Source: CAZOJJ01 sp964580105
Lineage (GTDB): Bacteria; Bacteroidota; Rhodothermia; Rhodothermales; Rubricoccaceae
DNA length: 64,000 nt
NCBI GenBank assembly: GCA_964580105.1
Contig: CAZOJJ010000006.1
Coordinates: 1 to 64,000, forward strand
Direction: 5' to 3'
Below are positions 38,323 to 48,045 of the stretch, in pieces. Made by a program: the position numbers and the translations under genes. How positions within the stretch are numbered: position 1 is the stretch's first letter; each line of letters begins with the position of its first letter. The notes beneath the pieces are model-generated. The model was not told the origin of the DNA. It saw only the letters and a list, made by a program, of their open reading frames with translations, and made no database searches.

Positions 38323-40017
38323 ATGAAGCTGCTCGGTACCCAGCTCTCGTACTTCCTCCGCGAGCCCGACGCCCGGCGCAACCTGCGCACGCTGTGGAAG
38401 CTGCTCGCCGCCTCGGCCGTGGTCGTGGCCCTGTTCGCGGTGCTCTTCCACCTCATCATGCTCTTCGAGGGCCGGGAGCACTCGTGGCTGACCGGGCTCT
38501 ACTGGACGCTCACGGTGATGAGCACGCTCGGCTTCGGGGACATCACGTTCCAGAGCGACCTCGGGCGGACCTTCAGCATCGTCGTGCTCGTCACGGGGAT
38601 CGTGCTGTTGCTGGTGGTGCTCCCCTTCGCCTTCATCCGGTTCTTCTATGCGCCCTGGCTGGAGGCCCGCGTGCGGCTGCGCGCCCCGCGCGGCGTGGAC
38701 GAGGAGACCGAGGGGCACGTGGTCATTTGCGAGCCCGACGCCGTCGGGCGGGCGCTGGCTCACCGGCTCGACGAGCGGGAGGAGCCCTACGTGGTGATCG
38801 AGACGGACCCGCTGCGGGCCGTCGAGCTCTACAACGACCGTGTCTCCGTGGCGATGGGCATCCCGGACGACCCCGAGTTCCTCCGCCGCCTCCGGGTGGG
38901 CCACGCCCGCCTCGTCTTCGCCAACCGCGAGGACACCGTCAACGCGAGCATCGCGCTGACCGTGCGCGAAGTGGCCCCCGAGGTGCCCATCGTCGCCACC
39001 GCCTCGCGGCAGGAGTCCGTAGACGTGCTGGAGCTGTGTGGGGCCAACGAGGTGCTCCCGCTCAAGCAGTGGCTCGGCGAGCAACTCGCCTCCCGCGTGG
39101 ACGCCCTGCACGCCCAGACCCACGTGGTCGGACGCTACCGCGACCTCCTCCTCGCCGAGCTTCCCGTCCGGCACACCCCGCTGGCCGGGAAGACGGTCCG
39201 CGAGACGAAGCTGCGCGAGAACGTCGGCGTCAGCATCGTCGGCGTGTGGGAGCGGGGGCAGCTCCGCCCGGCCCGGCCGGACAGCCCGCTCACCGACGCC
39301 AGCGTCGTCGTCGTCACCGGCACGCGCGCCCAGCTCGACGTGCTCGACGACCTGCTGTTGATCTACGACTTCAACCCGAACCCGGTGCTCGTCGTCGGGG
39401 CGGGGAAGGTGGGGCAGGCGGCGGCCCGCATGCTCCGGGAAAAGGAGGTGCCCGTGCACGTGGTCGAACGAGACCCGGCCGCCGCCGCCCAGCTCGACGC
39501 CGACGTGCCGGTGTTCGCCGGGGACGCGGCCGACTACGCGCTGCTCCGCGAGGCCGGCATCGAGGCGGCCCCCGCCGTCGTGCTCACCACGCACGACGAC
39601 GCCATGAACATCTACCTCGCCGCCTACTGCCGCCGGCTCAACCCGGGCGTCCGCATCGTCAGCCGCATCACCTACGGGCGCAACGTGGAGGCCATCCACC
39701 GCGCCGGGGCCGACTTCGCCCTGAGCTACACCTCCCTCGGCGTCGCCGCCGTGACGGCCCGCCTCGACGAGCGGGAGCTGACGGTGATCGGCGGTGGGCT
39801 CGACCTCGCGACGCTGCCGCTGCCGCGCCGGCTCGCCGGGCGGACGCTGGCCGAGAGCGGGATCGGCGCGCGCACGGGGCTCCTCGTGCTCGCCGTGCAG
39901 CGCGACGGCGAGGTCGTCACGAACCCCACCGCCGGGACGCGCCTGGAGCGCGGCGCCGAGCTGGTCGTGCTCGGCGACGAGGAGCAGCGCCGCCGGTTCG
40001 TCGAGCTCTACGCGTAG
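38323..40017 (+). CDS. Potassium channel with two RCK (TrkA) domains
   Basis: I start at ATG 38323 (MKLLGTQLSYF), giving 564 residues. Two membrane helices flank a pore loop with the filter TLGFGD (68-73). The first TrkA-N/RCK domain (GHVVICEPDAVGRALA) is followed by a TrkA-C, then a second TrkA-N (VLVVGAGKVGQAAARML) and TrkA-C. In the first RCK the usual GxGxxG reads CEPDAVG, so it may not bind nucleotide; the second keeps GAGKVG. The protein is probably a ligand-gated K+ channel. Confidence 0.92.
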   Translation: MKLLGTQLSYFLREPDARRNLRTLWKLLAASAVVVALFAVLFHLIMLFEGREHSWLTGLYWTLTVMSTLGFGDITFQSDLGRTFSIVVLVTGIVLLLVVLPFAFIRFFYAPWLEARVRLRAPRGVDEETEGHVVICEPDAVGRALAHRLDEREEPYVVIETDPLRAVELYNDRVSVAMGIPDDPEFLRRLRVGHARLVFANREDTVNASIALTVREVAPEVPIVATASRQESVDVLELCGANEVLPLKQWLGEQLASRVDALHAQTHVVGRYRDLLLAELPVRHTPLAGKTVRETKLRENVGVSIVGVWERGQLRPARPDSPLTDASVVVVTGTRAQLDVLDDLLLIYDFNPNPVLVVGAGKVGQAAARMLREKEVPVHVVERDPAAAAQLDADVPVFAGDAADYALLREAGIEAAPAVVLTTHDDAMNIYLAAYCRRLNPGVRIVSRITYGRNVEAIHRAGADFALSYTSLGVAAVTARLDERELTVIGGGLDLATLPLPRRLAGRTLAESGIGARTGLLVLAVQRDGEVVTNPTAGTRLERGAELVVLGDEEQRRRFVELYA

Positions 40018-40019
40018 CC

Positions 40020-40046
40020 GGGCCGCCTCGGGCCTTGCAGCGGCCC
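40020..40046 (+). terminator. Hairpin after K+ channel gene
   Basis: GGGCCGC (40020-40026) pairs with GCGGCCC (40040-40046) across a 13-nt loop, right after the channel gene stop and before hutU. It lacks a T-run, so terminator function is only likely by position. Confidence 0.4.
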
Positions 40047-40124
40047 GCTCCCTATCGACCCTATCGAAGTGGGCCCCCTTCGTATGGTGCGTAGATTGAG
40101 ACCCCGTCCCCATCACGTATCCCC

Positions 40125-41789
40125 ATGCAGGTCGAAGCCCCCACCGTCCGCGCACCGCGCGGCCCCCGCCTCTCGTGCAAGGGCTGGCACCAGGAAGCCG
40201 CCCTCCGCATGCTCATGAACAACCTCGACCCCGAGGTGGCCGAGCGGCCCGACGCGCTCATCGTCTACGGCGGCTCCGGCAAGGCCGCGCGGAGCTGGGA
40301 GGCCTACCACACGATCGTCGAAACCCTCCGTCGCCTGGAGAACGACGAGACGCTGCTCGTCCAGAGCGGCAAGCCCGTCGGCGTCTTCCGCACGCACGAC
40401 CAGGCCCCGCGCGTGCTCATCGCCAACGGCCACCTCGTCCCGAAGTGGGGGACGTGGGACGAGTTCCGCCGCCTCGAAGCCCTCGGGCTCACGATGTACG
40501 GCCAGATGACGGCGGGCTCGTGGATCTACATCGGCACGCAGGGCATCCTGCAGGGGACCTACGAGACGTTCGCCGCGTGCGCCGAGAAGCACTTCGGCGG
40601 CTCGCTCGCCGGCCGGCTCGTCGTCACCGCCGGCCTCGGCGGGATGGGCGGCGCCCAGCCGCTCGCCGCCACGATGAACGGGGCCGCCTTCCTCGGTGTG
40701 GACGTGGACCCCGAGCGCATCCGCCGCCGCGTGGACACCGGCTACTGCGACCGCCTGGAGACCGACCTCGATGCCGCGCTCGACGCCGTGCTCGCGGCGA
40801 AGGCGAAGGGCGAGGCCCTCTCGGTCGGCCTCGTCGGCAACGCGGCCGAGGTGATGCCCGAACTCGTCCGTCGCGGCGTCGAGGTGGACGTGGTGACGGA
40901 CCAGACGAGCGCGCACGACCTCCGCGTGGGCTACATCCCCGCCGGCTACGACCTCGACGCCGCCGCCGCCTTCCGCGCGGCCGACCCGGAGGCCTACGAC
41001 CAGGCCGTCCTCGACTCGATGCAGGCGCACGTCCGCGCCCTCCTCGCGATGCAGGACGCCGGGGCCGTCGCCTTCGACTACGGCAACAACCTGCGCGGGC
41101 AGGTGGCCGACCACCGGGGCATGGCCGAGGCGTTCCGCATCCCCGGCTTCGTGCCCGAGTTCATCCGCCCCCTCTTCTGCAAGGGCTCCGGCCCCTTCCG
41201 CTGGGCCGCCCTCTCCGGCAACCCGGCCGACATCGCCGCGACCGACGACGCCATCCTCGACCTCTTCCCGCACAAGGAGCCGCTGGCGCGGTGGATCCGG
41301 ATGGCCCGCGAGAAGGTGCACTTCCAGGGCCTCCCGGCGCGGATCTGCTGGCTCGAATACGGCGAGCGCGCCGAGGCCGGCGCGCGGTTCAACTGGCTCG
41401 TCCAGAAGGGGATGGTGGACGCCCCGCTGGTCATCGGGCGCGACCACCTCGACACGGGCTCCGTCGCCTCCCCGAACCGCGAGACGGAGGCGATGAAGGA
41501 CGGCTCGGACGCGATTGCGGACTGGCCGCTGCTCAACGCGATGCTCAACACGGCCTGCGGCGCCTCGTGGGTGAGCCTCCACCACGGCGGCGGCGTCGGC
41601 ATCGGGTACTCCATTCACGCCGGGATGGTGACCGTCGCCGACGGCACCGAGGCGGGCGGGGCGCGCCTCCAGCGCGTCCTCACGGCCGACCCCGGCACCG
41701 GCGTCATGCGCCACGCCGACGCGGGCTACGACCTCGCCGTGGAGACGGCCAACGAGCGCGGCGTGGACCTCCCGATGATCAACGGCTGA
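40125..41789 (+). CDS. hutU: Urocanate hydratase
   Basis: This 554-residue enzyme converts urocanate to imidazolone propionate, with tightly bound NAD+. Landmarks are [44 protein letters not shown], the NAD-binding [12 protein letters not shown] and the catalytic Cys region [10 protein letters not shown]. Its length is normal. It is first of the hut run; hutH follows after 12 bp. A possible promoter (TAGATTGA) lies about 30-40 bp upstream of the start, judged by eye. Confidence 0.97.
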   Translation: MQVEAPTVRAPRGPRLSCKGWHQEAALRMLMNNLDPEVAERPDALIVYGGSGKAARSWEAYHTIVETLRRLENDETLLVQSGKPVGVFRTHDQAPRVLIANGHLVPKWGTWDEFRRLEALGLTMYGQMTAGSWIYIGTQGILQGTYETFAACAEKHFGGSLAGRLVVTAGLGGMGGAQPLAATMNGAAFLGVDVDPERIRRRVDTGYCDRLETDLDAALDAVLAAKAKGEALSVGLVGNAAEVMPELVRRGVEVDVVTDQTSAHDLRVGYIPAGYDLDAAAAFRAADPEAYDQAVLDSMQAHVRALLAMQDAGAVAFDYGNNLRGQVADHRGMAEAFRIPGFVPEFIRPLFCKGSGPFRWAALSGNPADIAATDDAILDLFPHKEPLARWIRMAREKVHFQGLPARICWLEYGERAEAGARFNWLVQKGMVDAPLVIGRDHLDTGSVASPNRETEAMKDGSDAIADWPLLNAMLNTACGASWVSLHHGGGVGIGYSIHAGMVTVADGTEAGGARLQRVLTADPGTGVMRHADAGYDLAVETANERGVDLPMING

Positions 41790-41801
41790 GGCGGTTTCCT
41801 C

Positions 41802-43352
41802 ATGGAGACGACGACCGAGCACGCCGCGCCCCTCCGCCTCGAGACCCTCGAGGCGGACCTCGACCAGAGCCTGAGGGCACTCCGAGACAACCCCGCCCGT
41901 GTCCAGGCTTCGCGGCGCTTGGTTGAGGCGGCGCTCGACGACGGCGAGGCGCACTACGGCGTCAACACCGGCTTCGGCGCGCTCGCGCGGGAGCGGGTGG
42001 GGCGGGCCGACGTGGAGCGGCTCCAGGTCAACCTGATCCGCTCGCACGCCGTCGGCGTCGGGCCGCCGGCGCCGGTGGACGTCACGCGGCGGATGCTGCG
42101 GCTGAAGATCCACGCGCTCGGTCTCGGGTTTTCGGGCGTCTCCGAGGAGGTCTTCGAGCGGCTGCTCGTGATGGCCGAGCGCGACCTCGTCCCGGTCGTC
42201 CCCACGCGCGGCAGCCTCGGCGCCTCCGGCGACCTTGCGCCGCTGGCGCACCTCGCCCTCCCGCTCCTCGGCGAAGGCGCGATCTGGACGGACGACGGCC
42301 CGGCCCCGGCCGCCTCGGTGCTCGAACGGCACGGCCTGGCGCCGGTCACGCTCCACGCCAAGGACGGCCTCGCGCTCATCAACGGCACGCAGTTCATGGC
42401 GGCCTACGGCTGCGCCATCCTGGACAAAGCGCGCAACCTCGCCAAGGTTGCAGACCTCGTCGCGGCGATGAGCCTGGACGCCTGCCGGGGCTCCATCCGC
42501 CCCTTCGATGCGCGGGTACACGCCGTGCGTCCGCACCCCGGCCACGGCGTCACGGCCGAGAACGTCCGCCGCCTGCTCGACGGCTCCGAGATCCTGCCCT
42601 CGCACGCCGATTGCGGCAAGGTGCAGGACCCGTACTCGCTCCGCTGCGTGCCGCAGGTCCACGGCGCCTCCCGCGACGCCATCGCCCACGCGGCCGAGGT
42701 CGTCGAGCGGGAAATCAACAGCGTCACCGACAACCCGCTCGTGTTCCTTCGGGACGCTGACGGTCTCGCCGCCGAGGCGGGTGGCCCCGACCTCGTCTCG
42801 GCAGGCAACTTCCACGGGCAGCCGCTGGCCCTCGCACTCGACTACGCCGCCCTCGCGCTGGCCGAGTGGGCCTCCATCTCCGAGCGTCGTCAGTACCTCC
42901 TTCTGGAAGGGTACGACGGGCTTCCGCCGTTCCTCGTGGCGCGGCCCGGCCTGGAGTCCGGCTTCATGATCCCGCAGTACACGGCGGCGGCACTGGTGTC
43001 GGAGAACAAGACGCTGGCGCACCCGGCCTCGGTGGACTCGATCCCGTCGAGCCGGGGGCAGGAAGACCACGTCTCGATGGGGGCGTGGGCCGCGCTGAAG
43101 GGGTACCAGGTGGCCGAGAACGCCGAGCGGGTGCTCGCGCTGGAACTGCTGGCCGCCGCGCAGGCGCTCGACTTCCGGCGCCCGCTGCGCTCCGGTCGGG
43201 GCGTCGAGGCCGCCCACGCCGCCGTGCGTGCGCGCGTCCCCTTCCGCGAGGCCGACGCGCTGTTCACCGAAGACATCGCGGCGTGCACCGACCTCGTCCG
43301 CCTCGGGGGGCTCGTCGAGGCCGTCGAGGCGGAGGTGGGAACGCTGCGGTGA
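41802..43352 (+). CDS. hutH: Histidine ammonia-lyase
   Basis: This 516-residue enzyme deaminates histidine to urocanate. The A141-S142-G143 triad in RGSLGASGDLAPLAH forms the MIO electrophile. NTGFGALA, INGTQFM, QDPYSLRC-like KVQDPYSLRCVPQVHG and DNPLVF are all typical, with no missing catalytic residue. Gene order hutU-hutH means the second pathway enzyme is encoded first. Confidence 0.97.
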   Translation: METTTEHAAPLRLETLEADLDQSLRALRDNPARVQASRRLVEAALDDGEAHYGVNTGFGALARERVGRADVERLQVNLIRSHAVGVGPPAPVDVTRRMLRLKIHALGLGFSGVSEEVFERLLVMAERDLVPVVPTRGSLGASGDLAPLAHLALPLLGEGAIWTDDGPAPAASVLERHGLAPVTLHAKDGLALINGTQFMAAYGCAILDKARNLAKVADLVAAMSLDACRGSIRPFDARVHAVRPHPGHGVTAENVRRLLDGSEILPSHADCGKVQDPYSLRCVPQVHGASRDAIAHAAEVVEREINSVTDNPLVFLRDADGLAAEAGGPDLVSAGNFHGQPLALALDYAALALAEWASISERRQYLLLEGYDGLPPFLVARPGLESGFMIPQYTAAALVSENKTLAHPASVDSIPSSRGQEDHVSMGAWAALKGYQVAENAERVLALELLAAAQALDFRRPLRSGRGVEAAHAAVRARVPFREADALFTEDIAACTDLVRLGGLVEAVEAEVGTLR

Positions 43353-43599
43353 CGGCCGGCTGCTCCGCCGGACAGCGAGCCGATCCTCATCCACCAGGAG
43401 GCTCGGCGGGAAGCGAACGCGGGGCGATTCGGGCATGACGACGAGGGGGGAGGTGATCGGCCCGGAGCATACCGCGCGCTCCGATGCCGATGGCCCCTCG
43501 GTGTCCGCTGGAGCGCCCTGCGACGGGGCCGGTCCGCGTGAACGGAGCGCAGGCTGGCGCGTAGTTTCCGGCCTCCCGTCTCATCAGCCCCTCACCGCC

Positions 43600-43947
43600 A
43601 TGCGCGTGCTCCTCCTGCTCGTTCTCCTGGCCGGTTGCAAGAACACGGTGCCCGTCGAGGTGCGCGCCATCGTGCCCGGCGGCGACGTCGTGCGCGGCAC
43701 CGTTCAGTCCGTCGATGCCCAGCCGATGACCTACGACGCCGACGGCCTCGTCGTCGTCCAGACCGAGGCCGGCACGGCCGTGACGATCCACGTCCCCGCC
43801 CGGATGCACCTCTGCGAGGCGGAGGGCCTCGACGTCTTCCACGACCTCCGGCCCGGCGACCGCGTCGAGGTGCGGGGCGACTGGGACGAGCCCGGCCACC
43901 TCCGTCCGTGCACCTCGCCGGAGCACTACCTCCGCCGCGCCGGCTGA
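43600..43947 (+). CDS. Small lipoprotein in hut operon
   Basis: This 115-residue protein starts at ATG 43600 with a lipobox LLAGC at residues 8-12 and a mature part of about 100 residues (DVVRGTVQSVDAQPMTY, AVTIHVPARMHLCEAEGLDVFHDL, GDRVEVRGDW), which looks like a small beta-barrel (OB-like) fold. I know no family. It stands between hutH (247 bp upstream) and hutI (its stop is 2 bp before the hutI start), so it is co-transcribed at least with hutI. Confidence 0.75.
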   Translation: MRVLLLLVLLAGCKNTVPVEVRAIVPGGDVVRGTVQSVDAQPMTYDADGLVVVQTEAGTAVTIHVPARMHLCEAEGLDVFHDLRPGDRVEVRGDWDEPGHLRPCTSPEHYLRRAG

Positions 43948-43949
43948 CC

Positions 43950-45173
43950 GTGCCCGTTCTCGTCGACATCGCCGAGCTCGCCGTCTGCCCCTCCGAAGGG
44001 GGGCAGGACGCCGCCGGGCGCATCCCCGACGCCGCCCTTGTATGGGACGGCGACACGATCCGATGGGTCGGGGCGCGGGCCGACCTGCCGCGCGCGTACG
44101 CCGAATGGCCCCGGGAGTCGGCCGGCGGCGGTACGGTCGTGCCGGGCCTCATCGACTGCCACACGCACCTCGCCTTCGGCGGATGGCGGGCCGACGAGTT
44201 CGAGGAGAAGCTGAAGGGGACGCCCTACCTCGAGATCGCTCGGCGCGGCGGCGGCATCGCCTCGACCGTCCGGGCCACGCGGGCGGCCTCCGAGGACGCG
44301 CTCTACGCCCGGGCGCGCGTGGCGCTCGGCGCGATGGCCCGCCTCGGCGTCACGACGGTCGAGGCCAAGAGCGGCTACGGGCTCGCGACGGAGGAGGAGG
44401 TGAAGCTGCTGCGCGTCTACCGCCGCCTCGCCGACGAGGGCCCCCAGCGCATCGAGGCGACGTTCCTCGGCGCGCACATCGTCGCGCCCGAGTTCCGGGA
44501 CGACCGGGCCGGCTACCTCCGCCAACTCACCGACGAGATGATCCCGCGGGTGGCCGCCGAGGGCCTCGCGCGCTTCTGCGACGTATTCGTCGAGGACACC
44601 GCGTTCTCGCCGGACGAGGCCCGGGCGATCTTCGACGCGGCGCACCGGCACGGGCTCGTCCCCAAGCTCCACGCGGATCAGATCACGGATACCGGCGGGG
44701 GCCGGCTCGCCGCCGAGGTCGGCGCGGCGAGCGCCGATCACCTTGAGTGCATCGCCGACGACGGCGTCCGGGCGATGGCCGAGGCGGGCGTCGTTGCCGT
44801 GAGCCTCCCGCTGGCGACGCTCTACCTCGGGCAGGAGCCGATGCCCGCCCGGCGGCTCATCGAGGCGGGCGTGCCCGTCGCCGTCGCCACCGACTTCAAC
44901 CCGGGCAGCGCGCCGTCGTACGATCTGCCCCTCGCGCTCTGGCTCGCCTGCACGCGCCAGCGGATGACGCCCGCCGAAGCGCTCAAAGGGGCGACGGCGT
45001 ACGCCGCGAAGGCGCTCTTGCGCGAGGACGTCGGCTCCCTCCAGCCGGGCAGGAAGGCTGACTTCGTCGTGCTGGACGCGCCGGGCGTGAACCACTGGCT
45101 GTACCACTTCCGCCCGGACGCCACCGCGCGCACGGTCATCGGCGGGAAAACGGTCTGGGCCCGTGACGCCTGA
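43950..45173 (+). CDS. hutI: Imidazolonepropionase
   Basis: I start at GTG 43950, giving 407 residues. This amidohydrolase opens 4-imidazolone-5-propionate to N-formimidoyl-glutamate. Metal-binding motifs are DCHTHLAFGG, KLHADQ and TDFNPGS, with SGYGL and ADHLE also typical. It overlaps hutG by 11 bp, so the two are translationally linked. Confidence 0.95.
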   Translation: MPVLVDIAELAVCPSEGGQDAAGRIPDAALVWDGDTIRWVGARADLPRAYAEWPRESAGGGTVVPGLIDCHTHLAFGGWRADEFEEKLKGTPYLEIARRGGGIASTVRATRAASEDALYARARVALGAMARLGVTTVEAKSGYGLATEEEVKLLRVYRRLADEGPQRIEATFLGAHIVAPEFRDDRAGYLRQLTDEMIPRVAAEGLARFCDVFVEDTAFSPDEARAIFDAAHRHGLVPKLHADQITDTGGGRLAAEVGAASADHLECIADDGVRAMAEAGVVAVSLPLATLYLGQEPMPARRLIEAGVPVAVATDFNPGSAPSYDLPLALWLACTRQRMTPAEALKGATAYAAKALLREDVGSLQPGRKADFVVLDAPGVNHWLYHFRPDATARTVIGGKTVWARDA

Positions 45174-46101
45174 CGACCTTCTCCCACCGGCTCTCGGCGC
45201 GCCGGACACGGCGCCCGACGACCCCCGCCTCGGGCACTGGCTGGCGGGAAACCGGGTGCTCACGGGTGCGACCCGCGTCGCGCTCGTGGGCTTTCCATCG
45301 GACGAAGGCGTGCGCCGCAACGGCGGTCGTCCGGGCGCGGCGGACGGTCCGCGCGCCCTCCGCGAGGCGCTCTACCGGATGACGCCGGACGCCGGAGACG
45401 GCTTCGCCGCCCTCCTCGACCGCACGGTCGACCTCGGCGACCTCCCCGTGTCCGGCAACGTCGAGGCCGATCAGGAGGCGCTCGGCGCGATCGTCGGATC
45501 GCTGCTCGAACGGGGCGTCCTCCCGATTCTCCTCGGCGGCGGGCACGAGACGGCCTACGGTCACTTCCTCGGCTACGTCGAGGTCGGGCGGGACGTGCGC
45601 ATCCTCAACTGGGACGCCCACGCCGACGTGCGCCCGTTGAAGGCGGGGCGGGCGCACTCGGGCTCGCCGTTCTACCAGGCGCTCACGCACCCATCCGCTC
45701 GCTGCGCGGGCTACACCGTCGCCGGGCTGCACCCGTGGCGCGTGGCGGCGGCTCACCGGGCGTTCATCGGTGCGCACGGGGGGACGGTCGTCGGCCTCGC
45801 GGATCTGTCGCCCGCACGTATCCACACGCTGGCCACGTCGCTGCCCGGTCCGGCTATGGCCACGTTCGACCTCGACCTCGTGGATGCGGCGGCGGCGCCG
45901 GGTGTGAGCGCGCCCGGCGTGGGTGGCTTGGAGGCAGGGCGCTGGCTGCTCGCTGCCGAGGCCTGCGGGGGGAGCCCCGCTTTCACCTCGTTCGAGGTGG
46001 TCGAGCTGAATCCGCGATACGACGAGGGGGGACGGACGGCCGCGTTGGCGGCGCTCACCGTCTGGCACCTGCTGCGGGGGCTGGCCAGCCGAGCCGGTTA
46101 A
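45163..46101 (+). CDS. hutG: Formimidoylglutamase
   Basis: This 312-residue member of the arginase/ureohydrolase family starts at GTG 45163. The binuclear Mn site is seen in GGGHETAYG, NWDAHADVR and TFDLDLVDAAAAPGVSAPG. The enzyme releases formamide and glutamate, completing the pathway; glutamate can then feed the dehydrogenase at 55009. Its TAA stop overlaps the stop of the convergent lipoprotein gene (46098-46101). Confidence 0.93.
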   Translation: MTPDDLLPPALGAPDTAPDDPRLGHWLAGNRVLTGATRVALVGFPSDEGVRRNGGRPGAADGPRALREALYRMTPDAGDGFAALLDRTVDLGDLPVSGNVEADQEALGAIVGSLLERGVLPILLGGGHETAYGHFLGYVEVGRDVRILNWDAHADVRPLKAGRAHSGSPFYQALTHPSARCAGYTVAGLHPWRVAAAHRAFIGAHGGTVVGLADLSPARIHTLATSLPGPAMATFDLDLVDAAAAPGVSAPGVGGLEAGRWLLAAEACGGSPAFTSFEVVELNPRYDEGGRTAALAALTVWHLLRGLASRAG

Positions 46102-46364
46102 CGGCTTCGCCCTCGTCGGCCTCGGTTGCGGCAGGGGCCGAAAGTGTCGCCGTGGCGGAGGTGGGCGCGGACGGCCGGCTCCGGCAGCGTCAGCTCGTTC
46201 CGGCCCCGGTGGCAGATGCGGTACCGATCCTGGCCGCCTTCCGCGCCCACTCTGGCCGAGGCCGGATAGGGGCCCCGGTACGCCTGGGACGAGGAGCAGC
46301 CCGTGGTAGAGAGAAAGAGGAGCAGGCTTCCTGTGAGCAGGCCCGCACGGAACGGAGTAATCAT
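46098..46364 (-). CDS. Small Cys/His lipoprotein, paralogue A
   Basis: This 88-residue protein starts at ATG 46364 with a signal and lipobox (STTGC). The mature part contains RICHRGRNELTLPEPAVRAH followed by LRHGDTFGPC, the same Cys-His...His...His-Gly-Asp...Cys pattern as its neighbour at 46438. No enzyme family is known to me; spaced Cys/His residues suggest metal binding or a disulfide-stabilised small fold. It ends on a stop overlapping that of hutG. Confidence 0.72.
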   Translation of the reverse strand: MITPFRAGLLTGSLLLFLSTTGCSSSQAYRGPYPASARVGAEGGQDRYRICHRGRNELTLPEPAVRAHLRHGDTFGPCRNRGRRGRSR

Positions 46365-46437
46365 GACGAGAGGCGGTGGAGAAGGGCACTCTTCAACACC
46401 GCCTCGCGCGCAGGAGTTCACGAAGGCACGGGACTGC

Positions 46438-46746
46438 TCACTCGCTCGGCGCCACCGAGTCGTAGTAGCGCTCGTGCCGCCGCTGGTTCTCGGCGCTGCA
46501 ATCCCCGAAGTAGTCGCCGTGCTTCATGTGCTCCTCGACGGCGATGTCCACGATGGTGATGGTGCGGCCTGCGTGGCAGATCGTGGAACGGCTCAGGCCA
46601 CGGAGCGCCTCCGCACGCGCGTAGTCCGGGTACGGCACCTGCCGGGCGCTGTAGAGCGAAGGTCCGGACGTCGTGGCGCAGCCCGCCGCGAGCAGGGGCG
46701 CGAGGGTGAAGCAGACGCGGACGAGAGGGCGACGGAAGCCGGGCAT
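46438..46746 (-). CDS. Small Cys/His lipoprotein, paralogue B
   Basis: This 102-residue protein has a lipobox LAAGC and the sequence TICHAGRTITIVDIAVEEHM followed by KHGDYFGDC. The pattern C-H-x-G-R, A-V, H, H-G-D and C is shared with paralogue A encoded directly downstream, so they form a tandem duplicate pair. Function unknown. Confidence 0.75.
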   Translation of the reverse strand: MPGFRRPLVRVCFTLAPLLAAGCATTSGPSLYSARQVPYPDYARAEALRGLSRSTICHAGRTITIVDIAVEEHMKHGDYFGDCSAENQRRHERYYDSVAPSE

Positions 46747-46876
46747 ACGAGTCTCGTTTAGTTGCACATAGGTCCGCACCGAGCAAACGCCAGGCAGGCG
46801 CCGTTGTTGTGAAGACCGCGTAGCAACTCGATGAGACGCGCAGGAGGCTTGGGCGAGGAGGGTACGAACGTTCGCT

Positions 46877-47953
46877 TCAGGCAATGAGCCCTTCGACGAC
46901 GCCCGTGTCCGGGTTGAGCACGGATTCGGGCTCGTCCTCGTTCTTCGACGGCTCTTCCCGCCGCATCGTTCCCAGCTGGAAGACCGAGGCGGCCCAGGTG
47001 AGGCCGGCGCCGAAACCGACGAGGGCGAGCGTGTCGCCCGGCTTCGCGCGCCCCGCCTCCAGCGCCTCGGAGAGGGCGATGGGGATGGAGGCGGCCGAGG
47101 TGTTCCCGTACCGCTCCACGTTCATCACCACCTTCTCGGGGGGCAGCGCCATCTGTTTGGCGGCGTACTCGATGATGCGGGCGTTGGCCTGGTGGGGCAC
47201 GAAGAGCGCGATGTCGTCGGGGCCCACCTGCGCCTTCTGCATCACGCGCCGGAGTGACGCGCCCATCGTCGTCGTGGCAAACTTGAAGACCTCGCGGCCG
47301 TTCATCCGCAGGTACTGGCGGCGGGCGTCGAGCTGCTCGTGCGTGATGGGTTCCGACGTTCCCATGCCCCACGTGATGATGGCGTCGTAGCCGGACCCGT
47401 CCGAGCCGAGTTCGAAGGCGCGGAGCCCGCAGGGCGCCTCGGTGGCCTGCACGACGACCGCCCCGGCGCCGTCGCCGAAGAGGACGCACGTGGTGCGGTC
47501 CTCCCAGTCGAGGTAGCGCGAGATGAGCTCGGTGCCCACGACCACGATGGTCCGGTACGCGCCCGACCGGATGAACTGGTCGGCGGTGACGAGGGCGTAG
47601 ACGAAGCCGGTGCAGCCGACCACGAGCGTCATTGCGCCGCAGGTCAGGCCGAGCCGGTGCTGCACCTGGCTCGACACCGGCGGCGTGAGGTAGTCCGGGC
47701 TCGTCGTGGCGATGAGCAGGAGGTCCACCTCCTCGGGGGCGACCCCGGCCCGGTCCATCGCGCGCCGCGCCGCCTCGGCCGACATCGACGAGCACGTGTC
47801 GTCCGGCCCGGCGATGTGCCGCTCTCGGATTCCGGAGCGGGTCTGGATCCACTCGTCGGAGGTGTCCACCATCCGGGCGAGGTCGTCGTTCGTGAGCACC
47901 CGCTCGGGCGCGAAGTGGCCCCAGCCGATGAGGTTGGAATGGAGGCGACGCAT
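46877..47953 (-). CDS. fabH: Beta-ketoacyl-ACP synthase III
   Basis: I start at ATG 47953 (MRRLHSNLIGWGHF), giving 358 residues. The condensing-enzyme triad is Cys114 in VVGCTGFVYA, His in FVPHQANARI and Asn in VERYGNTSAAS. It starts fatty acid synthesis by condensing acyl-CoA with malonyl-ACP. The nucleophile context GCTG differs slightly from the usual ACAG/ACTG. It stands alone here and not with other fab genes, so a role with branched or special starters is possible. Confidence 0.93.
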   Translation of the reverse strand: MRRLHSNLIGWGHFAPERVLTNDDLARMVDTSDEWIQTRSGIRERHIAGPDDTCSSMSAEAARRAMDRAGVAPEEVDLLLIATTSPDYLTPPVSSQVQHRLGLTCGAMTLVVGCTGFVYALVTADQFIRSGAYRTIVVVGTELISRYLDWEDRTTCVLFGDGAGAVVVQATEAPCGLRAFELGSDGSGYDAIITWGMGTSEPITHEQLDARRQYLRMNGREVFKFATTTMGASLRRVMQKAQVGPDDIALFVPHQANARIIEYAAKQMALPPEKVVMNVERYGNTSAASIPIALSEALEAGRAKPGDTLALVGFGAGLTWAASVFQLGTMRREEPSKNEDEPESVLNPDTGVVEGLIA

Positions 47954-48045
47954 GGGGTGGGAGGAAGGTGCAACCGGCACAACGTACGCACACCGTCAAG
48001 GGAAGATCGCCCTCGGCATTCCGCCCACCCTGCGGCGGGGCACGG

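Noticed and set aside
38122..40155. A minus-strand open frame of about 680 codons
   Set aside because: It is antisense to mazG and the potassium channel, which are certain.
40113..43436. A minus-strand open frame of about 1100 codons
   Set aside because: It lies opposite hutU and hutH, both of which have complete catalytic motifs. The translation is His/Arg/Gly-rich with no recognisable family.
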